From positions 1-34,065 of the forward strand of contig CALQCM020000050.1 in NCBI GenBank assembly GCA_943329075.2: DNA of 34,065 bases. The letters are read 5' to 3'. Both the position numbers and the translations under genes were made by a program. Origin of the DNA: Chitinophaga pinensis. GTDB taxonomy: Bacteria > Pseudomonadota > Gammaproteobacteria > Burkholderiales > SG8-41. Under the pieces are notes generated by a model. That model saw nothing but the letters and a program-made list of their open reading frames with translations, made no database searches and had not been told where the DNA came from. Of the stretch, positions 25,129 through 32,666 are shown in pieces (positions within the stretch are counted from its first letter, which is position 1; every line of letters begins with the position of its first letter).

Positions 25129-25779
25129 TTACTTCGTCGCCGGAACCGAATACTCGTTCGGCGGGCTGCCTGTCGGCGCTTCCTTCGGCGCGTTGAAATC
25201 GACCTTCGGCGCAGCCGAAATTTCTTTTTCATTCTCGACCGCGAACTGGGCCTTTTCCTTGAAGCCGAAAATCATCGCCGTCAGGTTGCCAGGGAACTGC
25301 ACCACCGCGGTGTTGTACTCCTGCACCGCCTTGATGTAACGGTTGCGCGCCACGGTGATGCGGTTTTCCGTGCCTTCGAGCTGTGCCTGCAGTTCGCGGA
25401 AATTCGCGTCGGACTTCAATTGCGGATAGTTTTCAGTCACCACCAGCAGCCGCGACAATGCCGACGACAGCTCGCCCTGCGCGGCGGAAAACTTTTTCAG
25501 CGCCGCGGCATCATTGACGAGTTCGGGTGTGGCCTGGACGCTGCCGACCTTGGCGCGCGCATTGGTAACGCCGAGCAGCACGTCTTTTTCCTGCTGCGCA
25601 AAGCCCTTCACAGTGTTGACGAGGTTGGGCACCAGATCGGCGCGGCGTTGATACTGGTTGACCACCTCGGCCCAGGCCGCTTTGATCTGCTGGTCGCCCG
25701 CCTGCATGGTGTTATAGCCGCAACCACCCAGACCCAGCGTCGCCACCAGCAACAAAACCGACACGAATGTTCTTTTCAT
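25129..25779 (-). CDS. lemA: LemA family lipoprotein, 216 aa
   Basis: LemA-fold protein with a long helical bundle. A lipobox, LGLGGC, near residue 19 predicts lipid attachment. The family core AWAEVVNQYQRRADLVPNLV, NTVKGFAQQEKDVLLGVTNA and RNRYIKAVQEYNTAVVQFPG is clear. The ATG at 25779 has GAGGAG 7 nt upstream. The C-terminus is extended by a Pro-rich tail (NAPKEAPTGSPPNEYSVPAT). It is the first gene of the lemA-TPM-TPM unit. The function of LemA is not well defined. Confidence 0.94.
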   Translation of the reverse strand: MKRTFVSVLLLVATLGLGGCGYNTMQAGDQQIKAAWAEVVNQYQRRADLVPNLVNTVKGFAQQEKDVLLGVTNARAKVGSVQATPELVNDAAALKKFSAAQGELSSALSRLLVVTENYPQLKSDANFRELQAQLEGTENRITVARNRYIKAVQEYNTAVVQFPGNLTAMIFGFKEKAQFAVENEKEISAAPKVDFNAPKEAPTGSPPNEYSVPATK

Positions 25780-25811
25780 CAACTTCTCCTCAAAAGGATG
25801 GACTGCAGCGT

Positions 25812-27182
25812 CTAAGTTGGGATGGTCTCTGCGGATTGCAAGCCCTGCATTGTTTCGACCGCAAAACACAGGTCTTCCCAGGCCCGCGCCTTCTCCGGCA
25901 GGCTGCGCAGCAAATAGGCTGGGTGATAGGTCACAATCATCGGCGTGCCGCGGTAAGCGTGCACCTTGCCGCGCATGCTGATGACCGACGCTTCGTGTTT
26001 GAGCAGACTGACGGCGGCGACCTTGCCCAGCGCAATGATCAGCTTCGGCTGGATCAGCGCGATCTGGCGCTGCAGATAAGGTTCGCATTGCGCCACCTCC
26101 GCGGCCTCCGGATTGCGGTTGTTCGGCGGCCGGCATTTGACGACATTGGCGATGTAAACATTTTCACCGCGTTTCAGTTTGATCGCGGCGAGCATATTGT
26201 CGAGCAGCTTGCCGGCCTGACCAACGAAGGGCTCGCCCTTCACGTCCTCATCGGCGCCGGGGCCTTCGCCGACGAACAACCAGTTGGCCTCTTCGTCGCC
26301 GACGCCGAACACGGTTTTGTTACGCGTCTTGTGCAACGGACAGGCGCTACAGCCGGCGACGCTGTCCCTCAGTTGCGACCAGTCCATGCCGGCGATTTCC
26401 GCGGCGCGCGCATCGAGCGGCAGCCCCGGCGCGATGACCGGCGGTATTGTTACGCGCTTTTGTGGCGCAGGCGACTCGCCTGCGTCAACAGCGGCCGGAT
26501 ATGCGCTCGAAAATTCAAATTCAGCCGCATTCTTCGCAAGCCCCGCTTTCACCGGATTTTGCGCAATGTAATCGGCACAACGTGCGCGATCATCATCATC
26601 GCGAATCAGATGGTCATAACTTTCCGACTGCCAAAACTCCCCTTCACGCGCCAGCAGCGCATTCGCCTGATGCGCACTGACCGATTTGATCCCCTGCAAA
26701 ATATCCGAAAGTGCGTTGTTTCCGACAGGCTCGATCAGCAAATGCACATGGTTCGGCATGATCACCCATGCATGCAGATGGTAGCGTTCCCCATGAAATT
26801 TCAGCAGTGTCTGCCGCATTACCTCCGCCACATTGCTCTTACCAAGCCAGCACTCGCCGTGCGCTGCATCAAGAAACTCCTCGACCTTTTTCGATCGTTG
26901 TTTTTCCGGAACCGTCGCCAGTTGTTTAAGCACCCCGGCAGGCAGGCTGTCGACGAGCCTGAAGGTGACAAAATATTGCCCGCCCTCCGCTTTCACGTGT
27001 GGCAAGTACCCGCGCGCATGAACCCCCTGTATCAGGCCGCGACTGGCAGGCGAATTTACCGCGTCGGCCGCCGCTAAGGCCGCAGGCGGGTCGCCTGCGC
27101 CACCAGAAGCAGGCGCGTCGCGGCGCCGCCACTGCGGCCACAGGCCCAGTTCCTGCAGTATGTCTTCGCGCGATGCGCTCAT
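25812..27182 (-). CDS. Family 4 uracil-DNA glycosylase with an in-frame REP-associated tyrosine transposase domain, 456 aa
   Basis: Residues 1-21 ([20 protein letters not shown]) and about 245-456 form a type 4 Fe-S uracil-DNA glycosylase. The cluster cysteines C278, C281 (CSACPLH), C350 (VVKCRPP) and C366 (QCEPY) are present, as are the uracil-binding motif GEGPGADED and the H420 motif TYHPAYLLR. Residues about 55-225 are a complete RAYT/Y1 transposase: [20 protein letters not shown] start, HUH motif [11 protein letters not shown] (H145, H147) and catalytic Y205 in [13 protein letters not shown]. The joints, residues 25-45 and 229-241, are translated REP palindromes (27082-27098 and 26467-26483). 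The whole is one open frame with no stop. The normal enzyme would be about 245 residues. Its ATG overlaps the rimI stop (ATGA), in the conserved tsaB-rimI-udg order. Whether either activity is retained is unknown. Confidence 0.93.
   Translation of the reverse strand: MSASREDILQELGLWPQWRRRDAPASGGAGDPPAALAAADAVNSPASRGLIQGVHARGYLPHVKAEGGQYFVTFRLVDSLPAGVLKQLATVPEKQRSKKVEEFLDAAHGECWLGKSNVAEVMRQTLLKFHGERYHLHAWVIMPNHVHLLIEPVGNNALSDILQGIKSVSAHQANALLAREGEFWQSESYDHLIRDDDDRARCADYIAQNPVKAGLAKNAAEFEFSSAYPAAVDAGESPAPQKRVTIPPVIAPGLPLDARAAEIAGMDWSQLRDSVAGCSACPLHKTRNKTVFGVGDEEANWLFVGEGPGADEDVKGEPFVGQAGKLLDNMLAAIKLKRGENVYIANVVKCRPPNNRNPEAAEVAQCEPYLQRQIALIQPKLIIALGKVAAVSLLKHEASVISMRGKVHAYRGTPMIVTYHPAYLLRSLPEKARAWEDLCFAVETMQGLQSAETIPT
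26467..26483 (+). repeat. REP palindrome inside the glycosylase gene (3' side of the transposase insert)
   Basis: GCAGGCGACTCGCCTGC, identical to the second palindrome of each unit in the right-hand array. The surrounding 39 nt (about 26457-26495), CGCTTTTGTGGCG before and GTCAACAGCG after, equals the last array copy at about 34021-34059. It is translated in frame as part of [11 protein letters not shown]. Confidence 0.92.
27082..27098 (+). repeat. REP palindrome inside the glycosylase gene (5' side of the transposase insert)
   Basis: GCAGGCGGGTCGCCTGC, with 7-bp perfect arms and a GGT centre, a variant of the array palindromes. It is translated as part of [10 protein letters not shown]. With 26467-26483 it brackets the RAYT domain, about 600 nt apart. 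Confidence 0.88.
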
Positions 27183-27643
27183 GCCAGTTCAAGCTCCATG
27201 ACAACGGCGTCCTCGGGTTTGCCCTGGTCCGGATAATACCCGCGGCGGCGCCCGATCTCGCGAAACTTTGCGCCGGCATAGAGGCAACGGCCTGCCTCGT
27301 TCGATGGCCGCACCTCGAGGTACATATTGCCCGCCCTGAAATCGCGCGCCAGCCCGATGACGAATTCGAGCAACTTGCGCCCGTAACCGTGCCGCTGCCA
27401 CGCTGTCGCAATACTCAGGTTGAGCAAATGTGCCTCGCCCGCCGCAATGGCGACCACACTGTAGCCGATCAGTTCGCCGCCCAACTCCAGCGCCCAGCAG
27501 TGGTAGCCCTCTTTGAGCGAATCGCTGAAGTTGCCGCGCGTCCACGGGTGCGGGTAGACGACGTTCTCGATCGCCATCACGGCGTCGAGGTCAGCGGCAA
27601 CCATGCGGCGGAACTGCGGCGCTGCGCGCAAAAGTGCGCTCAT
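27179..27643 (-). CDS. rimI: Ribosomal-protein-alanine N-acetyltransferase RimI (GNAT), 154 aa
   Basis: GNAT-family acetyltransferase; E. coli RimI acetylates the N-terminal alanine of ribosomal protein S18. Seen are FRRMVAADLDAVMAIENVVY, PHPWTRGNFSDSLKEGYHCW, HLLNLSIATAWQRHGYGRKL (acetyl-CoA-binding loop), YLEVRPSNEAGRCLYAGAKF and RRGYYPDQGKPEDAVVMELE. The ATG at 27643 has a purine-rich GGGGGCACGA upstream and is preferred to 27661. It overlaps the glycosylase start by ATGA. It follows tsaB with a 138-nt gap that contains two hairpins, CCCCCGC...GCGGGGG and GCCCGTG...CACGGGC (27666-27718). Confidence 0.94.
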   Translation of the reverse strand: MSALLRAAPQFRRMVAADLDAVMAIENVVYPHPWTRGNFSDSLKEGYHCWALELGGELIGYSVVAIAAGEAHLLNLSIATAWQRHGYGRKLLEFVIGLARDFRAGNMYLEVRPSNEAGRCLYAGAKFREIGRRRGYYPDQGKPEDAVVMELELA

Positions 27644-27663
27644 TCGTGCCCCCATCCACATTC

Positions 27664-27719
27664 CTTCCCCCGCGCTGCGGGGGAAGGAAGCGACTGGGCC
27701 CGTGTCTTCGCACGGGCAA
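27664..27719. other. Two consecutive hairpins between tsaB and rimI
   Basis: CTTCCCCCGC (27664-27673) pairs with GCGGGGGAAG (27678-27687), and GCCCGTG with CACGGGC (27699-27717). They may attenuate read-through or stabilise message ends. No T-run follows on the minus strand. Confidence 0.4.
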
Positions 27720-27781
27720 ATAAACAGTTGGCGCTCATGTTAAGACTCCCGTGCTGACACGCGCGTGCGCCATGGCCACAC

Positions 27782-28453
27782 TCATCGTTCATCCACCTTC
27801 AGCGCCACCTTGTTGCGCACATAGAGCGGCGCGGCGAATTCCGCCGCCACCGCCTCACCGCGCGCAAACGCGCGCGCCGCCAGCACGGCGACTTCACGCG
27901 CATGCGGCACCACGCCGTCGATAACGCGTTCGAGTTGACGACCGTAGCGCCGCAACAGCCCATCGCGAAACGCCGCAAAGCCGCTGCCGCAACCGGCCCA
28001 GCCGTCACCGTTCAATTCGGGAGCGGCATCCGGCTTGCACAGGCCGGGCGCGCAGACCTCGCGCCAGTCGTCGCCGTCCTTTTCGTACGCCGCGTGATAA
28101 ATCTCGCCCATGCGCGCGTCGAGACAGCAGACGACGCGCGGCGCCTGTGCCGCTTCCGCCAGCGCGCGTAGCGTCACCACGCCGGCGACCGGCAGACCGC
28201 CGCCAAAGGCAATGCCCTGCGCCACGCCGCAGGCGATGCGCAGGCCGGTAAACGCGCCGGGCCCTGCGCCGAAGGCAATGCCGTTCAGATCGCCGCGCTT
28301 GACGCCGTAGGCCGCCAGCAACGCATCGACCATCGGCAGCAGCACCTCGGAGTTGCGCTGGCCCTCGAGCGCTTCGCGCGCGTCGACGCGGCCGTCGCGC
28401 CACAACGCGGCAGAACACAGTTCGGTCGATGCTTCAAGTGCAAGGATGTTCAC
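27782..28453 (-). CDS. tsaB: tRNA threonylcarbamoyladenosine biosynthesis protein TsaB, 223 aa
   Basis: Non-catalytic scaffold partner of TsaD in forming t6A at position 37 of ANN-decoding tRNAs. ASKHA-fold signatures are NILALEASTELCSAALWRDG, SEVLLPMVDALLAAYGVKRG, IAFGAGPGAFTGLRIACGVA and CCLDARMGEIYHAAYEKDG. I place the start at the GTG 28453, giving VNILALEAST as in the family; the longer frame would need a TTG at 28474. No clear Shine-Dalgarno is seen for either. It is first in the tsaB-rimI-udg cluster. Confidence 0.93.
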   Translation of the reverse strand: MNILALEASTELCSAALWRDGRVDAREALEGQRNSEVLLPMVDALLAAYGVKRGDLNGIAFGAGPGAFTGLRIACGVAQGIAFGGGLPVAGVVTLRALAEAAQAPRVVCCLDARMGEIYHAAYEKDGDDWREVCAPGLCKPDAAPELNGDGWAGCGSGFAAFRDGLLRRYGRQLERVIDGVVPHAREVAVLAARAFARGEAVAAEFAAPLYVRNKVALKVDER

Positions 28454-28569
28454 GGAATGACAATGGCCATACAAAACGCAATTTTACCCGCAGCCGGCGC
28501 CCCCGAGGATGACAAAACGCCGGCAGGCCGCTACGCTTCGCTTCTTGCAAAATCAAGCGGACCATTCCC

Positions 28570-29622
28570 ATGCGTGAATACAAGATAGCGGCGATTCCCG
28601 GCGACGGCATCGGCGCCGAGGTCATCGCGGCCGGCCTGCAGGCGCTCGCAGTGCTGGGCCAGCGCGACGGCGGCTTCAAACTGACGGTCGAGGAATTCCC
28701 GTGGAGCAGCGCGTATTACAAGAAACACGGTTATTACATTCCGGACGGCGGCCTCGAACGGCTGAAGACCTTCGACGCCATTTTCTTCGGCGCGGTCGGC
28801 GCACCCGACGTGCCCGATCACATTTCGCTGTGGGGTCTCAGGCTGCCGATCTGCCAGGGCTTCGACCAATACGCCAACGTGCGGCCGGCACGCGTGCTGC
28901 CCGGCATCACCAGCCCGCTGGCCGGCGGCGAAAAAATCGACTGGGTCGTCATCCGCGAAAATTCCGAGGGCGAATACTCGGGCAGCGGCGGCCGCGTGCA
29001 TCGCGGCCTGCCGGAAGAGTTGGCGACTGAAACCTCGATATTCACGCGCCACGGCTGCGCGCGTATCCACCGCTTCGCCTTCGAGCTCGCCGCCAAGCGC
29101 CCGCGCAAGCATCTGACGCTGGTCACCAAGTCGAACGCACAGCGCCACGGCATGGTGATGTGGGACGAAATTTTCTACGAGGTGGCGAAGGATTATCCAC
29201 AGGTCGAAACGCAGCGCATCCTTGTCGACGCGATGACCACGCTGATGGTGTTGAAGCCCTGGAGCATCGACGTCATGGTGGCGAGCAATCTGCACGCCGA
29301 CATTCTCTCCGACCTGGCTGCAGCACTTTCGGGCAGCCTCGGCATCGCGCCGACCGCCAACCTCAATCCGGAACGCACGTTTCCGTCGATGTTCGAACCA
29401 ATCCACGGTTCCGCCTTTGACATCACCGGTAAAGGCATCGCCAATCCGGTCGCCACTTTCTGGACGGCGGCGATGATGCTCGAACATCTCGGCGAAAAAG
29501 AAGCGGCCGTCCATCTGATGCAGGCGGTCGAGGCCGTCACCGCGAAAAAAATCCACACGCCCGACCTCGGCGGCGAAGCCACCACCGAAATCGTCACCAG
29601 CGCAGTATGCGACGCCCTTTAA
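28570..29622 (+). CDS. Tartrate dehydrogenase / D-malate dehydrogenase family protein, 350 aa
   Basis: Decarboxylating NAD-dependent 2-hydroxyacid dehydrogenase of the isopropylmalate/isocitrate dehydrogenase superfamily. It starts MREYKIAAIPGDGIGAEVIA. LRLPICQGFDQYANVRPARV and VIRENSEGEYSGSGGRVHRG are typical of the TtuC/DmlA subgroup, while MVASNLHADILSDLAAALSG and MFEPIHGSAFDITGKGIANP give the metal- and NAD-binding segments. The likely substrate is tartrate or D-malate, by motif similarity only. The length is normal. The ATG at 28570 has no strong ribosome site. The lipoprotein remnant downstream overlaps its last 16 nt. Confidence 0.93.
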   Translation: MREYKIAAIPGDGIGAEVIAAGLQALAVLGQRDGGFKLTVEEFPWSSAYYKKHGYYIPDGGLERLKTFDAIFFGAVGAPDVPDHISLWGLRLPICQGFDQYANVRPARVLPGITSPLAGGEKIDWVVIRENSEGEYSGSGGRVHRGLPEELATETSIFTRHGCARIHRFAFELAAKRPRKHLTLVTKSNAQRHGMVMWDEIFYEVAKDYPQVETQRILVDAMTTLMVLKPWSIDVMVASNLHADILSDLAAALSGSLGIAPTANLNPERTFPSMFEPIHGSAFDITGKGIANPVATFWTAAMMLEHLGEKEAAVHLMQAVEAVTAKKIHTPDLGGEATTEIVTSAVCDAL

Positions 29623-29897
29623 GCGGCGTTATCCGTCACGCGGCCCTGATCGCCTGTGTGGCGCTGCTCGGCGGCTGAGGACCGTCGGTCGAGCGCGTGT
29701 TCTCCAAATGCGCAGAGGCCGCCTATAAACAGGCGCGCTCCGGCAGCAAGGACCTGCTGCCGAAAGAAATGGCGGCCATGCTCGAAAAATCGGCGCGCGC
29801 GCAAGCCGAGAACCGCTGCAGCTTCATCCGCGAAGCATGCAACCGCGACCCGCAGTCGGAGAACTGTCGGCGGCTCATCGAGCAGTGGGGCAAGTAA
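29607..29897 (+). pseudogene. Small lipoprotein gene with a TGA stop at the lipobox cysteine
   Basis: From ATG 29607 the frame reads MRRPLSGVIRHAALIACVAL, LGG, TGA (29676-29678), then GPSVERVFSKCAEAAYKQAR and on to a proper stop at 29895. The first part is a lipoprotein signal with lipobox LLGG followed by the position that must be Cys. TGC to TGA is one base change. Downstream the frame stays open for another 72 codons, with four cysteines (FSKC, RCSF, REAC, ENCRR). The family is not recognised. It overlaps the upstream dehydrogenase gene by 16 nt, suggesting coupled translation. It is either a recent nonsense mutation or a base-call error. Translation could also restart at the GTG 29688 or the ATG 29697, giving a cytoplasmic product. 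Confidence 0.7.
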
Positions 29898-29934
29898 TCA
29901 CGGCTTGTGCGCCACCGCGCACGCTTTATGGAAG

Positions 29935-30060
29935 ATTACATAATTGCGCGACAAGCCTTTACCAAACTTCGTCATTCCCGCGAAAGCGGGAATCCAGATG
30001 CAAAAACCTGGGTCCCCGCCGTCGCGGGGACGACGAAACTCTGCATGCGGGTTATGTAAT
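29935..30060. repeat. 126-bp palindromic element with 9-bp terminal inverted repeats
   Basis: Ends are ATTACATAA (29935) and TTATGTAAT (30052-30060). Inside, 29970-30035 folds as a double-hairpin palindrome: CGTC, ATTCCCGCGAAAGCGGGAAT, CCAG, then CTGG, GTCCCCGCCGTCGCGGGGAC, GACG. The ATTCCC(N8)GGGAAT core resembles the dRS3-type repeat of Neisseria and similar repeats widespread in Betaproteobacteria. It lies between the converging lipoprotein and dinB genes, and could double as a transcription end signal. Confidence 0.75.
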
Positions 30061-30062
30061 AT

Positions 30063-31229
30063 TCAATAATCGAACAAACTGCGCTTCTGCGGTGCCGCCA
30101 GCGCAGCTGCCAGCGGCCGCGTCAACGCGCCGACGCGCACGCCGAGCAAGCGTATCCGGCGATCGAGCGGCACGCGCTTGAGACAGCTCCCCGCGGCACG
30201 CCGGATCGCCTGCGCATCGCACGTCGCTTCTTCCAGCGTGCAGTCGCGCGTCACCGTCGAAAAATTATCGTAGCGCAGCTTCAAACCGATGGTGCGCCCG
30301 ACGAAACCCTTGCGCTCGAGGTCCCCCGCCACACGCACGCACAAATCGGTGAAAATTTTCGACAGGCGCTCGCGGTCGCGCACCGGGTGCAGATCATTTT
30401 CAAAAGTGGTTTCGCGACTGATCGATTTCGGTTCGCGATAAGTCACGACGGCACGCGCGTCGCGGCCGTGCGCGGCTTCGTGCAACCACGCGCCGTAGCT
30501 CGTGCCGAACTCTTCGACCAGCCGCGCCGGCGCGGCCTGCGCCAGTTCGCCGATCGTGTGTATACCCAGCGCCTCCAGTTTCGTCCCGGCCTTCGGCCCG
30601 ATGCCGTTGATCTTGCGCACCGCCAGCGGCCAGATGCGGGTGGCCACATCAGCCTCGCGCAGAATCGTCAGCCCCGCGGGTTTTTCCAGATCGGAGGCGA
30701 TTTTCGACAGCAGTTTGTTGGGCGTGACGCCGATCGAACACGACAGGCCCGTCGCCTCGAACACCGCCTGCTGGATGCGCGCCGCCACTTCGCGCGCGCG
30801 CTGCCACGGGTCGAGCGCCGCGCCGGGCGCCTCCGTCATCACCAGTGCCGTGAGGTCGATATAAATTTCGTCGATGCCGCGGTCTTCGATCTCCGGCGCC
30901 AGCGCGCGCACCGCTTCCTTGAACATGTGCGAGTAATGCCGGTACTCGTCAAAATCCGCCGGCAGCAGCACCGCGTCGGGCGCCAGCTTGGCCGACTTCA
31001 TCAGCCCCATGCCGGAAAACACGCCGAGCGCGCGCGCTTCATAAGTTGAAGTCGTGATCACGCCGCGGCCGGTGTAATCGCGCAGCGTGCGATACGTCGT
31101 TTCCAGCGGCGCGTCGGCAACCCGCCGCCGCCCGCCGATCACCACCGGTTTGCCGCGCAGCTCCGGATAACGCAGCAATTCCACCGAGGCGTAAAACGCA
31201 TCCATGTCGAGGTGGGCGATGAATTGCAT
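30063..31229 (-). CDS. dinB: DNA polymerase IV (Y-family), 388 aa
   Basis: Error-prone translesion polymerase. The N-terminal catalytic motif is HLDMDAFYASVELLRYPELR (D8, D10), the palm motif GIDEIYIDLT carries the second acidic pair, and SIGVTPNKLLSKIASDLEKP and INGIGPKAGTKLEALGI form the thumb/helix-hairpin region. The little-finger domain follows, and the C-terminus QKRSLFDY fits the beta-clamp-binding consensus QxxxLF. The start is the ATG at 31229; the frame upstream to 31538 is read-through of the intergenic region. There is no strong Shine-Dalgarno. No LexA box was recognised in the 180-nt intergenic region. Confidence 0.95.
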   Translation of the reverse strand: MQFIAHLDMDAFYASVELLRYPELRGKPVVIGGRRRVADAPLETTYRTLRDYTGRGVITTSTYEARALGVFSGMGLMKSAKLAPDAVLLPADFDEYRHYSHMFKEAVRALAPEIEDRGIDEIYIDLTALVMTEAPGAALDPWQRAREVAARIQQAVFEATGLSCSIGVTPNKLLSKIASDLEKPAGLTILREADVATRIWPLAVRKINGIGPKAGTKLEALGIHTIGELAQAAPARLVEEFGTSYGAWLHEAAHGRDARAVVTYREPKSISRETTFENDLHPVRDRERLSKIFTDLCVRVAGDLERKGFVGRTIGLKLRYDNFSTVTRDCTLEEATCDAQAIRRAAGSCLKRVPLDRRIRLLGVRVGALTRPLAAALAAPQKRSLFDY

Positions 31230-31409
31230 GTTCTGATTTGCGGCGGGACGGGAGTGGATAGATTGTAGCAGCGCCCCACCGCAATCACGCCGCAGCGGCA
31301 GGCGGCTTGTCTCCACCGTCGGCCCGTGATAAACAATGCAGCAATTCCCCGCCGCGCAGATCAGACCACTGTCACGGCGCCCATTTCCAGAAACTGAAAC
31401 CACCCACAC

Positions 31410-32420
31410 ATGAATCGCACTGCATTGTTCATCCACCAGACAGCATTGTTTGTCCGGCGCTTGCGTCGTCTCGGCGTTTCTGCCGCGCTGGCATTTGCTG
31501 CAACCACGCCCGCCTGGAGCCAGCCCGCCTCCACCCAACCGATCCGCTTCATCGTTCCATTCGCCGCCGGTGGCGGCACCGACATCGCGGCGCGGCTTTA
31601 CGCCGCCAATCTGTCGAAGCGTTTAGGCCGCAATATGGTCGTCGACAATCGCCCGGGTGCCTCCGGCGCAGTCGGCGTTGAACTGACGGCGCGCGCGCCG
31701 GCCGACGGTCGCACGATCTGCATCATCTCCGCCTCAAACACGGTGAATTCGGCAGTCAACACCGCCCTGACCTACGACCTGACGCGCGACGTGCAGGGCG
31801 TCAGCCAGATCACCGCGGCGTTTTTCGTGCTCGTCGTCAGGCCCGGCTTTCCGGCGCAGTCGGTGCGCGAACTGGTTGATTACGCGCAGGCCAATCGCGG
31901 CAAACTCAATTACGGCTCATCCGGCACCGGCGGCATCACGCATCTGGCCGGCGCCATGTTCGCGCATCTGGCGCGGATCGAAATGATGCACATTCCCTAT
32001 CGCGGTGAAGCCGCCGCCATCACCGACCTGCTCGGCGGCCAGACACAGTTGCAGTTCTCCTCGCCGTTGAACGCGGCACCGCATCTCAGCGCCGGCAAGC
32101 TGCGCGCGCTGGCGGTGACCTCGGCCCGACGCAACAACGCGCTGCCCGACATTCCGACCATTGCCGAAGCCGGCGTCAAAGGCTTCGACGTCACGCAGTG
32201 GTACGGCGTCATCACCTCGGCACAAACGCCGCCGGCGACAGTGAAAGTGCTGGCCGACGCGTTTGCCGCCGCCGCGCGCGATCCCGAACTCGCGCAGCGC
32301 CTGTCCTCAGACGGCGTCGAGGCCGTGAGCAGCGCTCCGCGCGAATTCACGGCGCACATCGCCGCCGAAGTCGGTAAATGGCGCCGGCTCGTCAAAGACG
32401 CCGGACTGAAACTGCAGTAG
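31410..32420 (+). CDS. Bug/TctC-family tripartite tricarboxylate transporter substrate-binding protein, 336 aa
   Basis: Second periplasmic carboxylate receptor of the Bug type. The signal peptide is unusual at its start (MNRTALFIHQTALFVRRLRR) before the hydrophobic core LGVSAALAFAATTPAWSQ. Core motifs are IRFIVPFAAGGGTDIAARLY, VDNRPGASGAVGVELTARAP, LNYGSSGTGGITHLAGAMF and IPYRGEAAAITDLLGGQTQL. A near-duplicate in the DNA, GCATTGTTCATCCACCAGAC followed by GCATTGTTTGTCC, causes the TALFxxxTALF repeat, so the true start may be lower. No ribosome site is evident. No TctA/B genes are adjacent. It is divergent from dinB. Confidence 0.92.
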   Translation: MNRTALFIHQTALFVRRLRRLGVSAALAFAATTPAWSQPASTQPIRFIVPFAAGGGTDIAARLYAANLSKRLGRNMVVDNRPGASGAVGVELTARAPADGRTICIISASNTVNSAVNTALTYDLTRDVQGVSQITAAFFVLVVRPGFPAQSVRELVDYAQANRGKLNYGSSGTGGITHLAGAMFAHLARIEMMHIPYRGEAAAITDLLGGQTQLQFSSPLNAAPHLSAGKLRALAVTSARRNNALPDIPTIAEAGVKGFDVTQWYGVITSAQTPPATVKVLADAFAAAARDPELAQRLSSDGVEAVSSAPREFTAHIAAEVGKWRRLVKDAGLKLQ

Positions 32421-32666
32421 GCCGGCTGCCGGCACCGACCGCAAAACGCTCTACATCACGGAATCGGGCAGCGGGCAGCGGGCAGCGGGCAGCGGGCAGA
32501 TTTTGACCGCGCGCATGCCAAACTCGGGCGTGCCCATGTTTGCGCACCGTGCGTAAGTTTCACCATAGCCACCGGTGCGGGCATGGCCAGACCGATGGAC
32601 GCGGGTTGACCGCTCTTATTACAAACACCGGTGCGCTGCCGCACCGCTTGCGGTAGAATTTTTTAC
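32421..32666. other. Intergenic region with a 7-bp microsatellite
   Basis: Between the Bug gene and the aldo/keto reductase, 246 nt. It contains five tandem GGGCAGC-type units at 32466-32500 (the last is GGGCAGA). A possible -10, TAGAAT, lies at 32654, 13 nt before the reductase ATG. No gene is seen. Confidence 0.6.

Noticed and set aside
29676..29678. TGA in the lipoprotein as a selenocysteine codon
   Set aside because: A lipobox Cys must be lipid-modified and no SECIS-like stem-loop of proper size follows (only a 4-bp GACC/GGTC stem). A TGC to TGA mutation or error is simpler.
31230..31538. N-terminal extension of dinB
   Set aside because: DinB proteins begin at the MQFIAHLDMDAFYAS region; the extra 103 codons overlap the divergent Bug gene.
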